Origin: DASRPD01 sp035646535
Lineage (GTDB): Bacteria > Actinomycetota > Acidimicrobiia > IMCC26256 > JANYLB01
Reading direction: 5' to 3'
DNA length: 30,935 bases
Assembly: GCA_035646535.1 (NCBI GenBank)
Contig: DASRPD010000110.1
Span: forward strand, 1 to 30,935
Part shown: positions 7,636-15,429 of the stretch, piece after piece
Numbering within the stretch: position 1 is the first letter of the stretch
Layout of the letters: each line of letters starts with the position of its first letter
Translations under genes and position numbers: made by a program
Notes under the pieces: model-generated
Databases searched by the model: none
What the model was told of the DNA's origin: nothing
Seen by the model: the letters and a program-made list of their open reading frames with translations, nothing else

Positions 7636-8757
7636 TCAGCCGCTCCCGGCGCCGACGAGCGTGCCGATCCCGAACGTCGCGCCGGCCGCAAGGGCCCCGA
7701 TGGCAACCATGCGCACGCCCGAACGAAGCGGCGGGCGCCCGGTGAACACCGAGATGGCCGCGCCGACCAACATGAGCGCGATCGCCGAGACCGCCGCGGC
7801 CGTACCGATCGCGGCGGTCCCGCTGAGGAGCACGAACGGGATGAGCGGCAGTACCGCGCCGATCGCGAAGGCCGCGAACGAGAAGACCGCCGCAACCCAG
7901 GGCGAGCCGAGCGAGCCTGGGTCGATACCGAGCTCTTCGCGCGCCATCGTGTCGAGCGCGACATCGGGGCTGCGCATGATCCGCTCGACGATCGAGCGAG
8001 CCTCGTCGGCATCGATCCCCTTGGCCCGGTAGATCAGCTCGAGCTCCTCAGCCTCTTCAGCCGGGTACTCGGCCAGCTCGGCTCGCTCGATGCGCAGCTC
8101 GTTCTCGTACAGCTCGCGCTGGGAACGCACCGACACCCATTCGCCCGCCGCCATCGAGAACGCGCCCGCGACGAGCCCGGCGACACCGGCGAGCACGACG
8201 AAGCCGCGGTCCGATGTTCCCCCGGCGACACCCATGACCAGCGAGAGGTTCGACACCAATCCGTCGTTGACTCCGAACACCGCGGCCCGCAGCGCACCGC
8301 CCGCGCCGGCGCGGTGGCGTCCTTCGGACGCGGCGATGCGGCCACCGGCCGAATCACCTCCGCGCAGCGCCGCCACGACCCGAACGTGAGCGGCCTCCTG
8401 TTCGGCCATGGCCTCCGGCGCGTCGGCGACGTTGCCGTACTTGGCCGCGGCAGCCGACTCTCCCCGCTGCACCATTGACAGCACGGCGTCGGGGCCGAGC
8501 CAGCGGGTCAGCCAGACGAGCGTCCGTGTCCGAAACGGCAGACGGGGAGGCTTCGGGTCTCCGTCGCTCAGCTCGGCCAGCTTCGCGAGCCAGTGATCGG
8601 CGTGGCGCGCCTCGGCTTCGGCCAGGGAGGTGAACACGTCCTTGCGGCCGGGATCCTTGGTCCGTTCGGCCAGCGCTCGGTACAACGTCGCGCCGGCGAG
8701 CTCTTCGGCCCACAGCTCCCGGTAGCGTGTTGCCGTGTCGTCGGATTCGCGGGACAT
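7636..8757 (-). CDS. ferritin-like/VIT1 (CCC1) fusion, putative iron or manganese exporter
   Basis: 373 residues. The N-terminal about 140 residues form a rubrerythrin-like four-helix domain with metal-ligand patterns WAEEL (E18/E19), E49-A-R-H52 and a second EAAH. The C-terminal part is a VIT1/CCC1 transporter: FGVNDGLVSNLSLVMGVAGG in the first helix, then a charged cytoplasmic metal-binding helix region (YENELRIERAELAEYPAEEAEEL), then three hydrophobic helices. Fusions of this design (MbfA-like) export iron from the cytoplasm and protect against oxidative stress; the metal here is inferred. The ATG at 8757 gives MSRESDD; an upstream in-frame ATG at 8817 would overlap the divergent lipoprotein start. 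The shared promoter region is only 58 nt. Confidence 0.88.
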   Translation of the reverse strand: MSRESDDTATRYRELWAEELAGATLYRALAERTKDPGRKDVFTSLAEAEARHADHWLAKLAELSDGDPKPPRLPFRTRTLVWLTRWLGPDAVLSMVQRGESAAAAKYGNVADAPEAMAEQEAAHVRVVAALRGGDSAGGRIAASEGRHRAGAGGALRAAVFGVNDGLVSNLSLVMGVAGGTSDRGFVVLAGVAGLVAGAFSMAAGEWVSVRSQRELYENELRIERAELAEYPAEEAEELELIYRAKGIDADEARSIVERIMRSPDVALDTMAREELGIDPGSLGSPWVAAVFSFAAFAIGAVLPLIPFVLLSGTAAIGTAAAVSAIALMLVGAAISVFTGRPPLRSGVRMVAIGALAAGATFGIGTLVGAGSG

Positions 8758-8815
8758 CGCAGCACTCAGGGTAGCGACCCTCAAGGCGCAGCCCGGCGCC
8801 GCCGATCCAAGGCGC

Positions 8816-9352
8816 ATGCGACGTCTTCACACCACCATGTTGGTTGTACTGGCCGCGGCCACGTTCGCGTTCGCGTTCGCGGGATGCAGCTCGGTCGAGA
8901 GCGCGGTCGAGAAGGCCACCGGCTGCAAGGTAGATGTCGATGATGAGCAAGCCAGCACCGAGTGCAAGGACGGCAAGGGCTCGGTCAGCCTGGGCGACTC
9001 GGCCAAGATCCCGAAAGGCTTCCCCACCGCCGACGTCCCCCTCCCCGACGGCAATCTCATCTCCGCGATCTCGACCAAGATCAGCGGCGACCAGGGCTAC
9101 AACCTCAGCTACACGTTCGACGGCTCGATCTCCAATGCCGCCAAGGACTACAAGCAGACGTTGCGCGCCGCAGGCTTCACCGTGGATGACTCCGACTCGT
9201 TCAGCGCCGGTGACGGCGCGATCACCGGGTTCACCGCCGCGCGCGACGACTGGAAGGTGACCGTCGTCGGCGGTGGGGGCAGCTCCGACGATGACAGCGG
9301 CGCGGTGTCGGTCACCGTCGTGTCCAGCGGTGAATCAGGTTCGTCGAGCTAG
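8816..9352 (+). CDS. small secreted lipoprotein of unknown function
   Basis: 178 residues. MRR followed by a hydrophobic run and FAFAGC gives a lipoprotein signal peptide with the lipid-modified Cys at about residue 23. The mature part has two more cysteines (near residues 37 and 50) that could form a disulfide, a PKGFPTADVPLPDG stretch and a Gly/Ser/Asp-rich tail. Similar small actinobacterial lipoproteins exist but I cannot assign a function. ATG 8816 is preceded by AAGG; an upstream start at 8735 would place the signal peptide internally and is rejected. It is divergent from the ferritin-VIT gene and ends 9 nt from the convergent truA stop, with no room for separate terminators. Confidence 0.75.
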   Translation: MRRLHTTMLVVLAAATFAFAFAGCSSVESAVEKATGCKVDVDDEQASTECKDGKGSVSLGDSAKIPKGFPTADVPLPDGNLISAISTKISGDQGYNLSYTFDGSISNAAKDYKQTLRAAGFTVDDSDSFSAGDGAITGFTAARDDWKVTVVGGGGSSDDDSGAVSVTVVSSGESGSSS

Positions 9353-9361
9353 CCGTCGTTC

Positions 9362-10156
9362 CTAGGCCGGCGTCTCGTCGGCCCGGTCGGTGTCATAGCC
9401 GACGGACCAGAGACACAAGCCGTGGGGAGGCGCGATCGGCGCCGCGGCACCGCGATCGCGCGTGCGCAGGATCGCGAGCATCTCGCCCGGGGCTCGCCGC
9501 CCGCGCCCGGCGTCGACCAGGGTGCCCACGATCGAGCGCACCATCTGCCAGCAGAACGCCTGCGCTCGGATCTCGTATCGCCACACCCCGTCGCCGAGCT
9601 CACACCAGCGCGACTCGAGCACGCGCCGGATCGTCGTCGAACCCGCCGGGCCCTTGCGACAGAACGCCGCGAAGTCGTGCTCACCGGCGAAGGGATCCGA
9701 GGCGAGCCGCAGCCGTGACCGGTCGAGCGGATCCGGGACCCACCACGCGTAGCGAGCGAGGAACGGGTCGGGTTGCGGTCGGTTCACGATCGTGTACCGG
9801 TACGAGCGCCAGCTCGCGGAACGGCGCGCATCGAAGGAGGCGTCGACGATCTCGGCATCACGAACGATGATCTCGGGCGCGAGCATGCCGTTCAGTGATC
9901 CCTGGAGCTGCCACGGGTCGAGACCCGGATCGGCGTCGAAGCTGACGACCTGGCCCCAGGCGTGCACGCCCGCATCGGTACGGCCGGCGCAGGTGAGGGG
10001 AACGGGGTGGCGCATCACCCGCTCGAGCGCGCGCCCGAGGACCCCTGCGACGGTCCGTACGTCGCGCTGGTTGGCGAACCCGCGAAAGTTCGTCCCGTCG
10101 TAGGCGAGCACGAGGCGGCAACGGGGCGGATCCTCGGCCGACTCGAACAAGGTCAT
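9362..10156 (-). CDS. truA: tRNA pseudouridine(38-40) synthase
   Basis: 264 residues. The catalytic aspartate is D61 in CAGRTD61AGVHAWGQ, the TruA signature. The N-terminal LAYDGTNFRGFANQ and the later RSYRYTIVNRP and FCWQMVRSIVGTLVDAGRG motifs are all in place. It isomerises uridines in the anticodon stem-loop. It follows rplQ by 15 nt, the standard end of the alpha operon in Gram-positive bacteria, and so is probably the last gene of that transcript. Confidence 0.96.
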   Translation of the reverse strand: MTLFESAEDPPRCRLVLAYDGTNFRGFANQRDVRTVAGVLGRALERVMRHPVPLTCAGRTDAGVHAWGQVVSFDADPGLDPWQLQGSLNGMLAPEIIVRDAEIVDASFDARRSASWRSYRYTIVNRPQPDPFLARYAWWVPDPLDRSRLRLASDPFAGEHDFAAFCRKGPAGSTTIRRVLESRWCELGDGVWRYEIRAQAFCWQMVRSIVGTLVDAGRGRRAPGEMLAILRTRDRGAAAPIAPPHGLCLWSVGYDTDRADETPA

Positions 10157-10171
10157 GGGACCGGATGGGAG

Positions 10172-10522
10172 CTAGACGAGCTCGATGCGCGCCATCGGAG
10201 CGCGGTCGCCCGGTCGGTTCCCCAGCTTGAGGATGCGCAGGTAGCCGCCGTTGCGGTCCGCGTAGCGAGGCCCGATCTCGTGGAAGAGCCGGTAGGTGGC
10301 GTCGACATCGTGGAGCGTGGCGACGACCTGACGCTGATGGTGCAGACCGCCCTTCTTCGCCTTGGTGATGAGCCGTTCGGCGTAGGGACGCAGCGTCTTG
10401 GCCTTCGCGACCGTGGTGACGATCGCCTCGGCCTCGAACAGGTTCGCGGCGAGGTTCGCCATCATGTGACGGTGATGGGCCGGGCTACCGCCGAAACGCG
10501 GACCCTTGGGCGGTGCGGGCAT
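10172..10522 (-). CDS. rplQ: 50S ribosomal protein L17
   Basis: A 116-residue large-subunit protein at the exit-tunnel surface. The family N-terminus normally reads like M-x-x-x-R-L-G-R; here the Pro/Gly-rich MPAPPKGPRFGGSPAHH replaces it before HRHMMANLAANLF, which is clearly L17. The ITKAKKGGLHHQRQV and GPRYADRNGGYLRILKLGNRPGD blocks are conserved. It starts 3 nt after the rpoA stop and precedes truA. Confidence 0.96.
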   Translation of the reverse strand: MPAPPKGPRFGGSPAHHRHMMANLAANLFEAEAIVTTVAKAKTLRPYAERLITKAKKGGLHHQRQVVATLHDVDATYRLFHEIGPRYADRNGGYLRILKLGNRPGDRAPMARIELV

Positions 10523-10525
10523 CGC

Positions 10526-11464
10526 CTACTCCTTGACCCGCAAGGACAGGCCCCGCTCGTCGAGCTTCTGGAGCACCTCGTCCAGTGACTTGGAGCCGAA
10601 GTTCGTGATCGCGAGCAGGTCGTCCTCGGTCTTCTGCACGAGCTGGCCGATGGTGTCCACCCGCGCCCGCTTGAGGCAGTTGCGCGGGCGCTCCGAGAGA
10701 TCGAGCTCCTCGATCGCCAGCTCCAGGTCGGGCGACATCGCCGTGACCGGCGCCACCTCGCCCAGCTCGAGGCTGGGTGCCTCGTCCGAGAGGCTCGCGA
10801 TGAGACCGACGAGGTTGCCGAGTGTCGCCCCGGCCGACGCGAGCGCGTCGCGCGGGTCGATCGAAGCGTCGGTCTCGATCTCGATGGTGAGGCGATCGAA
10901 GTTGGTGTCCTGCTCGACGCGCGTCGGCTCGACCTCGAACGCCACCCGCCGCACGGGCGAGAAGATCGCGTCGACCGGGATCACACCGATCGGCGCGCCC
11001 GGACGCTTGGTCTTCTCGGCCGAGACGTAGCCGCGGCCCTGTTCGACGGTGAGGTCGAACGCGAGGCGACCCTTGGCGTTGACCATGGCGAGGTGCATCT
11101 CGGTGTTGAGAATCTCGACGTCGGAGGTGAGCTGGATGTCGGCGGCGGTGATCTCCGCCGGACCGCGCGCATCGAGCCGGAGCGTGACCGGCTCCTCTGC
11201 GACACACCGGAGCACCAGATCCTTGAGGTTCAAGATCAGGTCGGTGGCGTCTTCCTTGACGCCCGGGATCACGTCGAACTCGTGGAGCGCGTCGTCGAAA
11301 CGGATCTGGGTGACCGCGGCGCCGGGGATCGACGACAGCAGCGTGCGACGCAGACTGTTGCCGAGGGTGTGGCCGAATCCGGGTTCGAGCGGAGAGATCA
11401 CGAAACGCTGCGTATTGCCTTCCGGCTCGAGCGCTTCGATCTCGGGACGCTGGATGATCAGCAT
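10526..11464 (-). CDS. rpoA: RNA polymerase alpha subunit
   Basis: 312 residues: an N-terminal dimerisation/assembly domain (FVISPLEPGFGHTLGNSLRRTLLSSIPG and the following strands, to about residue 230) and a C-terminal helix-hairpin-helix DNA/activator-binding domain (LDLSERPRNCLKRA through FGSKSLDEVLQKL). It ends shortly after the alpha-CTD with no long acidic tail. It lies 11 nt after rpsD and 3 nt before rplQ. Confidence 0.98.
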   Translation of the reverse strand: MLIIQRPEIEALEPEGNTQRFVISPLEPGFGHTLGNSLRRTLLSSIPGAAVTQIRFDDALHEFDVIPGVKEDATDLILNLKDLVLRCVAEEPVTLRLDARGPAEITAADIQLTSDVEILNTEMHLAMVNAKGRLAFDLTVEQGRGYVSAEKTKRPGAPIGVIPVDAIFSPVRRVAFEVEPTRVEQDTNFDRLTIEIETDASIDPRDALASAGATLGNLVGLIASLSDEAPSLELGEVAPVTAMSPDLELAIEELDLSERPRNCLKRARVDTIGQLVQKTEDDLLAITNFGSKSLDEVLQKLDERGLSLRVKE

Positions 11465-11475
11465 GAGGCGTTTCC

Positions 11476-12099
11476 TTACTTCGAGTAGAGCTCGACGATG
11501 AGCTGTTCGCGCACCGGTACGTCGATCTGCTCCCGCAGCGGGATCTCACGCACGGTGGCGCGATGGTCGGGAGTGGCCACGTCGAGCCACTGCGGTGCGG
11601 CACGGTCGATCGTGTCGAGATTGTGGCGGATGACGATCATTGCCTTGGCTTTCGGACTGAGCTCGACAACGTCGCCCTTGCGAAGCGCATAGGACGGGAT
11701 CGTGACCCGCTTGCCGTTGACGAGCACGTGTCCGTGACGCACGAACTGGCGGGCCTGGCTACGGCTGGCCCCGAAATTGGCGCGGAACACGACGTTGTCG
11801 AGGCGGAGCTCGAGTGCTCGCAGCAGGTTCTCGCCCGTGATCCCGTCCTGTCCGGCCGCGCTCTGGTAAAGGTTGTGGAACTGCTTCTCGAGCAACCCGT
11901 AGATCCGACGGGCCTTCTGCTTCTCACGCAGCTGGAGCAAGTACTCGCTCTCGCGGATCCGGCCCCGGCCGTGGATTCCCGGCGGGTACGGGCGCCGCTC
12001 GATCGGGCACCGCATCGTGTCGCATTTGGCGCCCTTCAGAAACAGCTTCATGCGCTCGCGCCGGCAGAGCCGACAGACCGGTCCGGTGTATCGAGCCAC
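11476..12099 (-). CDS. rpsD: 30S ribosomal protein S4, zinc-binding form
   Basis: 207 residues. Primary 16S rRNA binder and usual autoregulator of this operon. The S4 RNA-binding domain is seen in RLDNVVFRANFGASRSQARQFV and the HGHVLVNGKRV strand. Unlike the Cys-free S4 familiar from mycobacteria, it has C9, C12, C26 and C31 near the N-terminus, a Cys4 zinc site. Spacing of 3 nt to the rpsK stop. Confidence 0.98.
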   Translation of the reverse strand: MARYTGPVCRLCRRERMKLFLKGAKCDTMRCPIERRPYPPGIHGRGRIRESEYLLQLREKQKARRIYGLLEKQFHNLYQSAAGQDGITGENLLRALELRLDNVVFRANFGASRSQARQFVRHGHVLVNGKRVTIPSYALRKGDVVELSPKAKAMIVIRHNLDTIDRAAPQWLDVATPDHRATVREIPLREQIDVPVREQLIVELYSK

Positions 12100-12102
12100 C
12101 GC

Positions 12103-12501
12103 TCAGACCCTCCGGCGCTTGGAGAGGCGGCAACCGTTGTGCGGGATGGGCGTGACGTCCTTGATGCCGAGCACCTCGATGCCGGCGCTCTGAATCGACC
12201 GGATCGCGGTCTCCCGACCCGAACCCGGTCCCTTCACGACGACGTCGACCTTGCGCACGCCGTGTTCCATCGCCCGGCGCGACGCCGTCTCCGCCGCGAG
12301 CTGCGCGGCGAATGGCGTCGACTTGCGCGAGCCCTTGAACCCGACGTTGCCCGACGACGCCCAGCAGAGCGTGTTGCCCTGCTGGTCGGAGAACGACACG
12401 ATCGTGTTGTTGAACGATGACTTGATGTGCGCGATCCCGTGCGTGACGTTCTTACGTTCACGCCGACGGGGACGACGACCACCTGCGGCCGGTTTCGCCA
12501 A
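12103..12501 (-). CDS. rpsK: 30S ribosomal protein S11
   Basis: 132 residues of the S11 platform protein. An Arg-rich N-terminus precedes THGIAHIKSSFNNTIVSFSD, and the protein ends with VTPIPHNGCRLSKRRRV, the invariant tail. Located 27 nt after rpsM and just before rpsD, the standard alpha-operon order. Confidence 0.98.
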   Translation of the reverse strand: MAKPAAGGRRPRRRERKNVTHGIAHIKSSFNNTIVSFSDQQGNTLCWASSGNVGFKGSRKSTPFAAQLAAETASRRAMEHGVRKVDVVVKGPGSGRETAIRSIQSAGIEVLGIKDVTPIPHNGCRLSKRRRV

Positions 12502-12528
12502 CTGCTTCCCTCTCGAACTCGTGGACGA

Positions 12529-12906
12529 CTACTTCGCGGCTTTCTTACGACCGGCGACCGTCTTCTTCGGACCCTTGCGTGACCGGGCATTGGTGCGGGT
12601 CCGCTGACCACGCACCGGGAGGCCCCGGCGGTGACGGATCCCCTGGTAGCTGCCGATCTCGATCTTGCGCTTGATGTGACCCTGCACCTCACGACGCAGG
12701 TCACCCTCGACCCTGAGGCCCTGATCGATCCAGTTGCGGAGCGTCGAGACCTCTTCTTCGGTGAGGTCCCGTACCCGCGTGTCGACTGAGATATCACACG
12801 CCTCGCACACCCCGCGCGCGGTGGAGCGCCCGATCCCGAAGATGTACGTCAGCGAGATCTCGAGACGTTTCTCGCGGGGTATGTCGACACCGGCAATGCG
12901 GGCCAT
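12529..12906 (-). CDS. rpsM: 30S ribosomal protein S13
   Basis: 125 residues; contacts the large subunit through intersubunit bridges. MARIAGVDIPREKRLEISLTYIFGIGRS and the basic tail with RGQRTRTNARSRKGPKKT are diagnostic. The start lies 28 nt after the rpmJ stop. Confidence 0.98.
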   Translation of the reverse strand: MARIAGVDIPREKRLEISLTYIFGIGRSTARGVCEACDISVDTRVRDLTEEEVSTLRNWIDQGLRVEGDLRREVQGHIKRKIEIGSYQGIRHRRGLPVRGQRTRTNARSRKGPKKTVAGRKKAAK

Positions 12907-12934
12907 CGCTATCTCTCCATCTTCGGTGCTGCTC

Positions 12935-13048
12935 CTAGCCCTGCCGCTGCTTGTGGCGCGGGTTCTCGCAGATGACCCGGACCGAACCGTGTCGGCGGAT
13001 CACCTTGCACTTCTCACACATCTTCTTGACCGACGGCCGGACCTTCAC
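12935..13048 (-). CDS. rpmJ: 50S ribosomal protein L36, zinc-binding form
   Basis: A 37-residue protein read directly from the minus strand: GTG start at 13048 (M-K-V-R-P-S-V-K-K-M), stop TAG at 12935-12937. The zinc ligands are C11, C14, C27 and H32. It sits in its canonical slot between infA and rpsM, 21 nt after the infA stop. Confidence 0.97.
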   Translation of the reverse strand: MKVRPSVKKMCEKCKVIRRHGSVRVICENPRHKQRQG

Positions 13049-13069
13049 TGCTGCCTCGTCTGCTTCGTG

Positions 13070-13294
13070 CTACTTGTAGCGGTAGGTGATTCGGCCGCGA
13101 GAAAGGTCGTACGGGGTCAACTCGACCTGCACGCGGTCGCCCGGAAGGATGCGGATGTAGTGCATCCGCATCTTCCCGGAGATATGGGCGAGGACCTTGT
13201 GACCATTCTCGAGCTCGACTCGGAACATCGCGTTGGGGAGGGGCTCAACGACCGTCCCCTCAACGAGGATCGTGTCGTCTTTGGGCTTGGCGAC
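13070..13294 (-). CDS. infA: translation initiation factor IF-1 (non-standard start)
   Basis: 74 residues of an S1/OB-fold factor that binds the 30S A site. VEGTVVEPLPNAMFRVELEN, GHKVLAHISGKMRMHYIRIL and the YDLSRGRITYRYK end are unmistakable. Homologous proteins begin M-A-K; here the matching codon at 13292-13294 is GTC, not GTG. AGGTGG lies 6 nt upstream of that GTC, the ideal position, and no ATG, GTG or TTG is in frame nearby. The closest upstream alternatives are TTG 13363 and ATG 13414, giving 97 and 114 residues with an unconserved extension. I annotate from GTC; near-cognate initiation, a point mutation or a sequence error are all possible. Confidence 0.9.
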   Translation of the reverse strand, partial: VAKPKDDTILVEGTVVEPLPNAMFRVELENGHKVLAHISGKMRMHYIRILPGDRVQVELTPYDLSRGRITYRYK

Positions 13295-13306
13295 GGTGCA
13301 CCACCT

Positions 13307-13334
13307 GCGTGCTCGGGGCGCGCAAGGAGCACGC
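13307..13334 (-). promoter_or_regulatory. hairpin directly upstream of the infA ribosome binding site
   Basis: GCGTGCTC (13307-13314) and GAGCACGC (13327-13334) are perfect 8-bp arms around a 12-nt loop. On the infA transcript the hairpin base abuts the AGGTGG ribosome binding site (13301-13306). Folding next to the binding site could influence initiation; function is inferred. Confidence 0.45.
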
Positions 13335-13362
13335 CAAGAAAGGACCTCGGAACCGACCGGCA

Positions 13363-13392
13363 AGGCTACACCCTCGACGCGCAGCTCGACAA
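13363..13392 (-). promoter_or_regulatory. possible infA-rpmJ-rpsM-rpsK-rpsD-rpoA-rplQ promoter
   Basis: Minus-strand TTGTCG (13387-13392) and TAGCCT (13363-13368) are 18 bp apart, with TAnnnT at the -10. The infA operon is separated from map by 4.7 kb of oppositely oriented or unrelated genes and needs its own promoter, so one is expected within 13295-13485. The match to consensus is modest. Confidence 0.3.
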
Positions 13393-13485
13393 TCGGGGCG
13401 TTGTCGGCCGTCATGGCCGGTTCGGGACCGCCCACTCCCAGCTCGTTCGCAGGGAACGTACAGGTAGACGGCCGAGCGTGACACC

Positions 13486-14040
13486 ATGTCCAGCCCGTCA
13501 CCCGTGCCCGCCAGCGGCTCCGACGGTACGTCGGGATCGGGTGAGCGCCTGCTGGTCGTCGACGACGAGGCCGCGCTCGTCGACCTGGTCGGCGACGCGC
13601 CCGAAGATCTCCGGACGGGCTTCGGCCACGGCGGCGACGACTACGTGACGAAGCCGTTCAGCCTCGAGGAGCTGAACTTCCGCATCCAGGCAGTGCTCCG
13701 CCGGAGCAGGGGATCGGCGGCCGAAGACGGCGAGACCCTCGGCTGCGCAGACCTGCGAATGGACGTCGACGCCCACCGGGTCTGGCGGGCAGACGACGAG
13801 GTCGAGCTGTCGCCCACCGAGTTTCGTCTCCTGCGCTTCCTCCTGATCAACCGGGGCCGTGTGCTCTCCAAGAGCCAGATCCTCGACCACGTCTGGCAGT
13901 ACGACTTCGACGGTGACGGCTCGGTCGTCGAGACCTACATCAGCTATCTGCGCAAGAAGCTCGACCGCGGCGGGCCGAGCATGATCCGAACGGTCCGCGG
14001 GTTCGGCTACTCGGTGCAGGAACCCGACGCCGCGTCGTGA
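13486..14040 (+). CDS. OmpR-type response regulator with internally deleted receiver domain
   Basis: 184 residues. The C-terminal winged helix is intact (VELSPTEFRLLRFLLINRGRVLSK, VVETYISYLRKKLD, IRTVRGFGYSV). The receiver starts correctly with LLVVD26D27E, but after VDLVG it jumps to DAPEDLRTGF and GGDDYVTK56PFS. The central region of about 65 residues that would carry the phospho-acceptor Asp and its switch residues is absent. The frame is continuous, so this is an in-frame deletion relative to the family. The product may be a phosphorylation-independent DNA-binding protein or a decaying gene. It overlaps the kinase start by 4 nt (GTGA). Upstream it diverges from infA. Confidence 0.8.
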   Translation: MSSPSPVPASGSDGTSGSGERLLVVDDEAALVDLVGDAPEDLRTGFGHGGDDYVTKPFSLEELNFRIQAVLRRSRGSAAEDGETLGCADLRMDVDAHRVWRADDEVELSPTEFRLLRFLLINRGRVLSKSQILDHVWQYDFDGDGSVVETYISYLRKKLDRGGPSMIRTVRGFGYSVQEPDAAS

Positions 14041-15429
14041 CCATCAAGGCTCGGCTGACCATCGCGGTGGTGGCGGTGCTCGTCGTCGCGACGGCGACCC
14101 TGGGGTGGGTGATGGTCACCTCGACGCGGCGAACGCTGACGAACCAGATCGACGACGAATTGCGCACCATTGCCCGGCGGCGGCCCGACACCGCCGCCGC
14201 GGCCACGGCCCCCCAGGGTGAAGACGAGTACCGCGCCACGACAGACCTGGTGTACTCGGCGGATGGCGAGCCGATCTCGCTTCGTCGCGCCGGAGATCCC
14301 GACGATCCCGACGCCCTCCCGTCGCTGCCCGAGATCCCGAGCACCCAGCTCGACGAGATCCTCGAACGCGTCGTGACCAGGCCTGCGGTCGACGGCGACA
14401 CCCACTACCGCGTCCTGGCCGAGCGACTGGGCAACGGTGACTACCGAATCCTGGCCACCTCCCTCAGCGAGACCGACACGGCCGTGTCGCGACTCCTCGT
14501 CGTCTTCCTGGTCACCGGCCTGGTCGTGCTCGTGATCGGCGCGCTCACGTCGTGGGTCGTGATCCGCCGGGGACTGCGTCCGGTCGATCGGATGATCGAC
14601 ACCGCCAGCGCGATCGCCGGCGGTGAGCATTCCCAGCGCATCAACCATCGAGACGATCGCAGCGAGCTCGGCCGGCTCGCCGCGGCACTCGACGAGATGC
14701 TGGCCCGGCTCGAGGCGTCACTCGACGACCGGGAATCGGCACGTGCTCGACTCGAGCGGTTCGTGGCCGACGCGTCGCATGAGCTGCGGACGCCCGTCGC
14801 CGCGATCCGCGGGCTACGCCGAGCTGTACCGCCACGGCGGCATCGAGGACGCCGAGGGCCTCGACCGCGCGATGACCCGGATCGAACAGGAGGCCATTCG
14901 CGTCGGCTCACTCGTCGAGGATCTGTTGCTCCTCGCTCGCCTCGACGAACGGCGAACGCTCGACCTCTCCATCGTCGACCTGGCCCAGCTCGCCCGCGAC
15001 GCGACCGCTGACCTGCGCGCCGTCGATCCGAGCCGGATCGTGACCCTCGACGCGCCACAGCCCGTCGTCGTATCGGGCGACGTCGACCAGCTTCGTCAGG
15101 TCTTCGCGAACCTGCTGACCAACGCGCGGGTCCACACGCCGCCCGCCACCTCGGTCCACGTGGATGCTCGGACTGACGGTGGTGAAGCTGTGATCGTCGT
15201 CGCCGACGAGGGGCCCGGCGTCACGCCGACCGACCGGGAGCGGATCTTCGAGCGCTTCACCCGAACCGATCAGTCACGGTCCCGAGCCAGCGGCGGCTTC
15301 GGACTCGGCCTCTCGATCGTCGCCGCGGTCGTCGCCGCGCACGGCGGATCCGTCCGCTTGGAGGACGGCGACCGCCCGGGCGCCCGCTTCGTGGTCCGCC
15401 TCCCGAGTGCCGAACCGGACCCGGCCTGA
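14037..15429 (+). pseudogene. sensor histidine kinase with a frameshift
   Basis: The first frame (from GTG 14037) encodes TM1 (about residues 8-28), an extracytoplasmic sensor, TM2 (152-174), HAMP and the dimerisation box FVADASH248ELRTPVAAIRG. It then diverges into Arg/Pro-rich nonsense. The natural continuation, YAELYRHGGIEDAEG through the N box (QLRQVFANLLTNARVHTP), DEGPGV and GGFGLGLSIV, is in the next frame and ends at 15429. Removing one G from the GGG at 14811-14813 restores one frame of about 464 residues. The lesion sits a few codons after the phospho-histidine. The cognate regulator upstream is also damaged, favouring real decay, but a sequencing error in the G-run cannot be excluded. 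Confidence 0.85.

Noticed and set aside
9340..9375. Bidirectional terminator between the lipoprotein gene and truA
   Set aside because: Only 9 nt separate the stops and no stable stem is present there.
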